Part shown: piece by piece, positions 62,215 to 64,000 of the stretch
Position numbering within the stretch: position 1 is the first letter of the stretch
How the letters are laid out: every line of letters begins with the position of its first letter
From: Bacteroidota bacterium
GTDB lineage: Bacteria; Bacteroidota; Bacteroidia; Chitinophagales; Chitinophagaceae
DNA length: 64,000 nt
Assembly (NCBI GenBank): GCA_023428755.1
Contig: JAEYWX010000010.1
Span: forward strand, 186,001 to 250,000
Direction of reading: 5' to 3'
Translations under genes and position numbers: made by a program
The notes under the pieces: generated by a model
Told to the model about the DNA's origin: nothing
Seen by the model: only the letters and a program-made list of their open reading frames with translations
Database searches by the model: none

Positions 62215-64000
62215 ATGAGCACAGAGTTACAGGAACAAGCCCTCAGCGCCGCTGCACAAAATGCCGGTTATGGCGCAGACAGTATCCAGGTATTAGAAGG
62301 TTTAGAAGCGGTGCGTAAACGTCCCGCCATGTATATTGGCGATATCAGTGAAAAAGGGTTACACCACCTCGTATATGAAGTAGTTGATAACTCCATTGAT
62401 GAAGCCTTGGCAGGTTATTGCAAGAACATTACAGTTACCATTCATGAAGATAACAGCATCAGTGTGCAGGACGATGGCCGTGGTATCCCCACTGCCATGC
62501 ATACCAAAGAAAAACGTTCGGCACTTGAAGTTGTAATGACGGTATTGCATGCCGGTGGTAAGTTCGATAAAGGCTCGTACAAAGTATCAGGTGGTTTGCA
62601 TGGTGTGGGTGTGAGTTGTGTGAACGCACTTTCTACCAAGCTGCATGTAACCGTACAACGTGAAGGAAAGATATTTGAGCAGGAGTATAAAATTGGCATA
62701 CCGCAATATGCGGTACGTGAAATCGGCACCAGTGAAATTACCGGCACCCGTGTACATTTCTGGCCCGATACAACCATTTTTACTGCATCAGTTTACAAAA
62801 AAGAAATTTTAGAAGCACGTTTACGGGAATTATCATTCCTGAATAAAGGCATACGCATTATCCTCAACGATCTGCGTGAAGTGGATGATAACGGTGCTAC
62901 CTACACGAACACATTCTACAGCGAAGGTGGTATTACTGAATTTGTGGAGTTGATTGAAAAAAACGGCAAACGCAGTCCGTTGTTACCACAGGTTATTTAC
63001 ATGGATGGGCACGAGCCAGTAAGTAATGTAGCGGTAGAAGTAGCTATGATCTACAACGATTCGTACGGCGAACATATCTTCTCATACGTCAACAACATCA
63101 ACACGATTGAAGGTGGTACACATGTAACCGGTTTCCGTCGTGCCATTACCCGTGTGTTTACAGCGTACGGAAAAAAAGAAGGTTTGTTTGAAAAAGCAAA
63201 AGTGGATGTAGAAGGCGATGATTTCCGTGAAGGTTTGAGTGCCATCATATCGGTGAAAGTTCCCGAGCCACAGTTCGAAGGTCAAACGAAAACCAAACTC
63301 GGCAACAGTGAAGTAAGTGGTATTGTGGAAACATCTGTAAGCCGCACGCTCGAAGCCTATCTCGAAGAAAATCCAAGAGAAGCAAAGAATATTGTTCAAA
63401 AAATTATTCTGGCTGCACAGGCAAGAGCAGCTGCTAAAAAAGCACGTGAGCTGGTGCAACGCAAAACGGTATTAAGCGGTGGCGGCTTGCCCGGTAAACT
63501 GGCCGACTGTTCGGACCGTGATCCCGATCGCTGTGAATTATACCTGGTTGAGGGTGACTCGGCTGGAGGTACCGCCAAACAAGGTCGTGACCGTAGCTTC
63601 CAGGCTATTCTTCCGTTGAGAGGTAAAATCCTGAACGTAGAAAAAGCAATGGAGCACAAAATTTATGATAACGAAGAGATCCGCAATATGTTTACTGCTC
63701 TTGGTGTAAAAATGGGTACACCCGAAGATCCAAAGGCATTAGACATCAGCAAGCTCCGTTATCATAAGATTATTATTATGACGGATGCCGACGTGGACGG
63801 TAGCCACATCGCCACATTGATCCTTACTTTCTTCTTCCGTTACATGACGGCAATTGTAGAACAGGGTTATCTCTACCTCGCACAACCACCGTTATACCAG
63901 GTAAAAAAAGGCAAGGAAATGGCATACGCCTGGAATGAGGAAGAACGCAAAGCCTATGTACAGCAATTTGGTGGAGGCAAAGAAGACAGTGTAGGCGTAC
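62215..64000 (+). CDS. gyrB: DNA gyrase subunit B (partial, 3' end outside window)
   Basis: ATPase subunit of gyrase, which introduces negative supercoils. 595 codons are present with no stop before the window edge. GHKL ATPase: VLEGLEAVRKRPAMYIGD, EVVDNSIDEALAGYC, QDDGRGIPT and SGGLHGVGVSCVNALS. Transducer and TOPRIM follow: LVEGDSAGGTAKQGRDR with the catalytic Glu at residue 446 and IIMTDADVDGSHIATLILTF near residue 523. ATG at 62215 (MSTELQEQALSAAAQNAGYG) is the only sensible start. GyrB rather than ParE is favoured by the motif wording, but the C-terminal part is missing. Confidence 0.93.
   Translation, partial: MSTELQEQALSAAAQNAGYGADSIQVLEGLEAVRKRPAMYIGDISEKGLHHLVYEVVDNSIDEALAGYCKNITVTIHEDNSISVQDDGRGIPTAMHTKEKRSALEVVMTVLHAGGKFDKGSYKVSGGLHGVGVSCVNALSTKLHVTVQREGKIFEQEYKIGIPQYAVREIGTSEITGTRVHFWPDTTIFTASVYKKEILEARLRELSFLNKGIRIILNDLREVDDNGATYTNTFYSEGGITEFVELIEKNGKRSPLLPQVIYMDGHEPVSNVAVEVAMIYNDSYGEHIFSYVNNINTIEGGTHVTGFRRAITRVFTAYGKKEGLFEKAKVDVEGDDFREGLSAIISVKVPEPQFEGQTKTKLGNSEVSGIVETSVSRTLEAYLEENPREAKNIVQKIILAAQARAAAKKARELVQRKTVLSGGGLPGKLADCSDRDPDRCELYLVEGDSAGGTAKQGRDRSFQAILPLRGKILNVEKAMEHKIYDNEEIRNMFTALGVKMGTPEDPKALDISKLRYHKIIIMTDADVDGSHIATLILTFFFRYMTAIVEQGYLYLAQPPLYQVKKGKEMAYAWNEEERKAYVQQFGGGKEDSVGV

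Noticed and set aside
62009..62218. A 69-codon plus-strand frame before gyrB
   Set aside because: It includes the terminator-like hairpin and overlaps the gyrB start; the translation looks random (Pro/Ser/Cys-rich).
1..64000. CRISPR arrays, tRNA/rRNA genes, prophage or IS transposases
   Set aside because: No regularly spaced direct repeats, no cloverleaf or rRNA sequence and no integrase or transposase motifs were recognised on either strand.

Overview
The window is chromosomal DNA from a member of the Bacteroidota, most likely family Chitinophagaceae. The evidence is T9SS-type C-terminal sorting domains on secreted proteins, TonB-dependent receptors (one with a carboxypeptidase-regulatory N-domain), a DUF3078 protein, LytTR/LytS signalling, weak or absent Shine-Dalgarno sequences, and promoters of the form TTTG-N20-TAnnTTTG. 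No tRNA, rRNA, prophage, IS transposase or CRISPR array was seen.

Layout. 1-15.4 kb is mostly minus strand: secreted T9SS proteins, pdxA (plus), a LolA-like protein, an ABC exporter pair, a regulator with two paralogous membrane proteins, small membrane proteins, a TonB receptor, a YcxB-like protein and a PhoD-like phosphatase. 15.4-18.9 kb holds two overlapping, unrecognised exported proteins. 18.9-24.3 kb has an overlooked 41-residue lipoprotein, the class II ribonucleotide reductase nrdJ, a PcrB/GGGPS-like prenyltransferase and a retroviral-type aspartic protease. 24.4-48 kb is housekeeping: M28 peptidase, LytT/LytS pair, dxs, scpA, mscL, PPK2, frr, a WecA-like transferase, a lone transketolase N-half, a LolE-like permease, rbfA, an MsbA-like exporter, a glycine-rich RRM protein, a DksA-like protein with a histone-H1-like tail, ileS and a FecA-like receptor.

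48.1-59.5 kb is a complete protoheme pathway: hemN (plus), hemJ and hemH (minus), then divergently hemA-hemC-hemD-hemE-hemF-hemB-(four-helix-bundle gene)-hemL. Both oxygen-dependent (HemF) and oxygen-independent (HemN) coproporphyrinogen oxidases are present and hemN has an FNR-like palindrome upstream, which together with class II RNR suggests life across oxygen levels. A PepSY membrane protein and an AraC regulator with a five-cysteine cluster follow (59.6-61.9 kb), then the 5' part of gyrB, which runs off the right edge.

The most unusual signal is in the heme locus. Several gene junctions are filled by spacers whose two ends are imperfect inverted repeats lying almost exactly from stop codon to start codon. 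Related repeat sequence sits in frame inside hemC, and another repeat family is translated as the last residues of HemE and the N-terminus of HemF. One repeat pair (27 of 30 bases) brackets the four-helix-bundle gene between hemB and hemL. I read this as dispersed palindromic elements, perhaps mobilised or bound by the four-helix-bundle protein. The mobility part is inference; the repeats themselves are visible.
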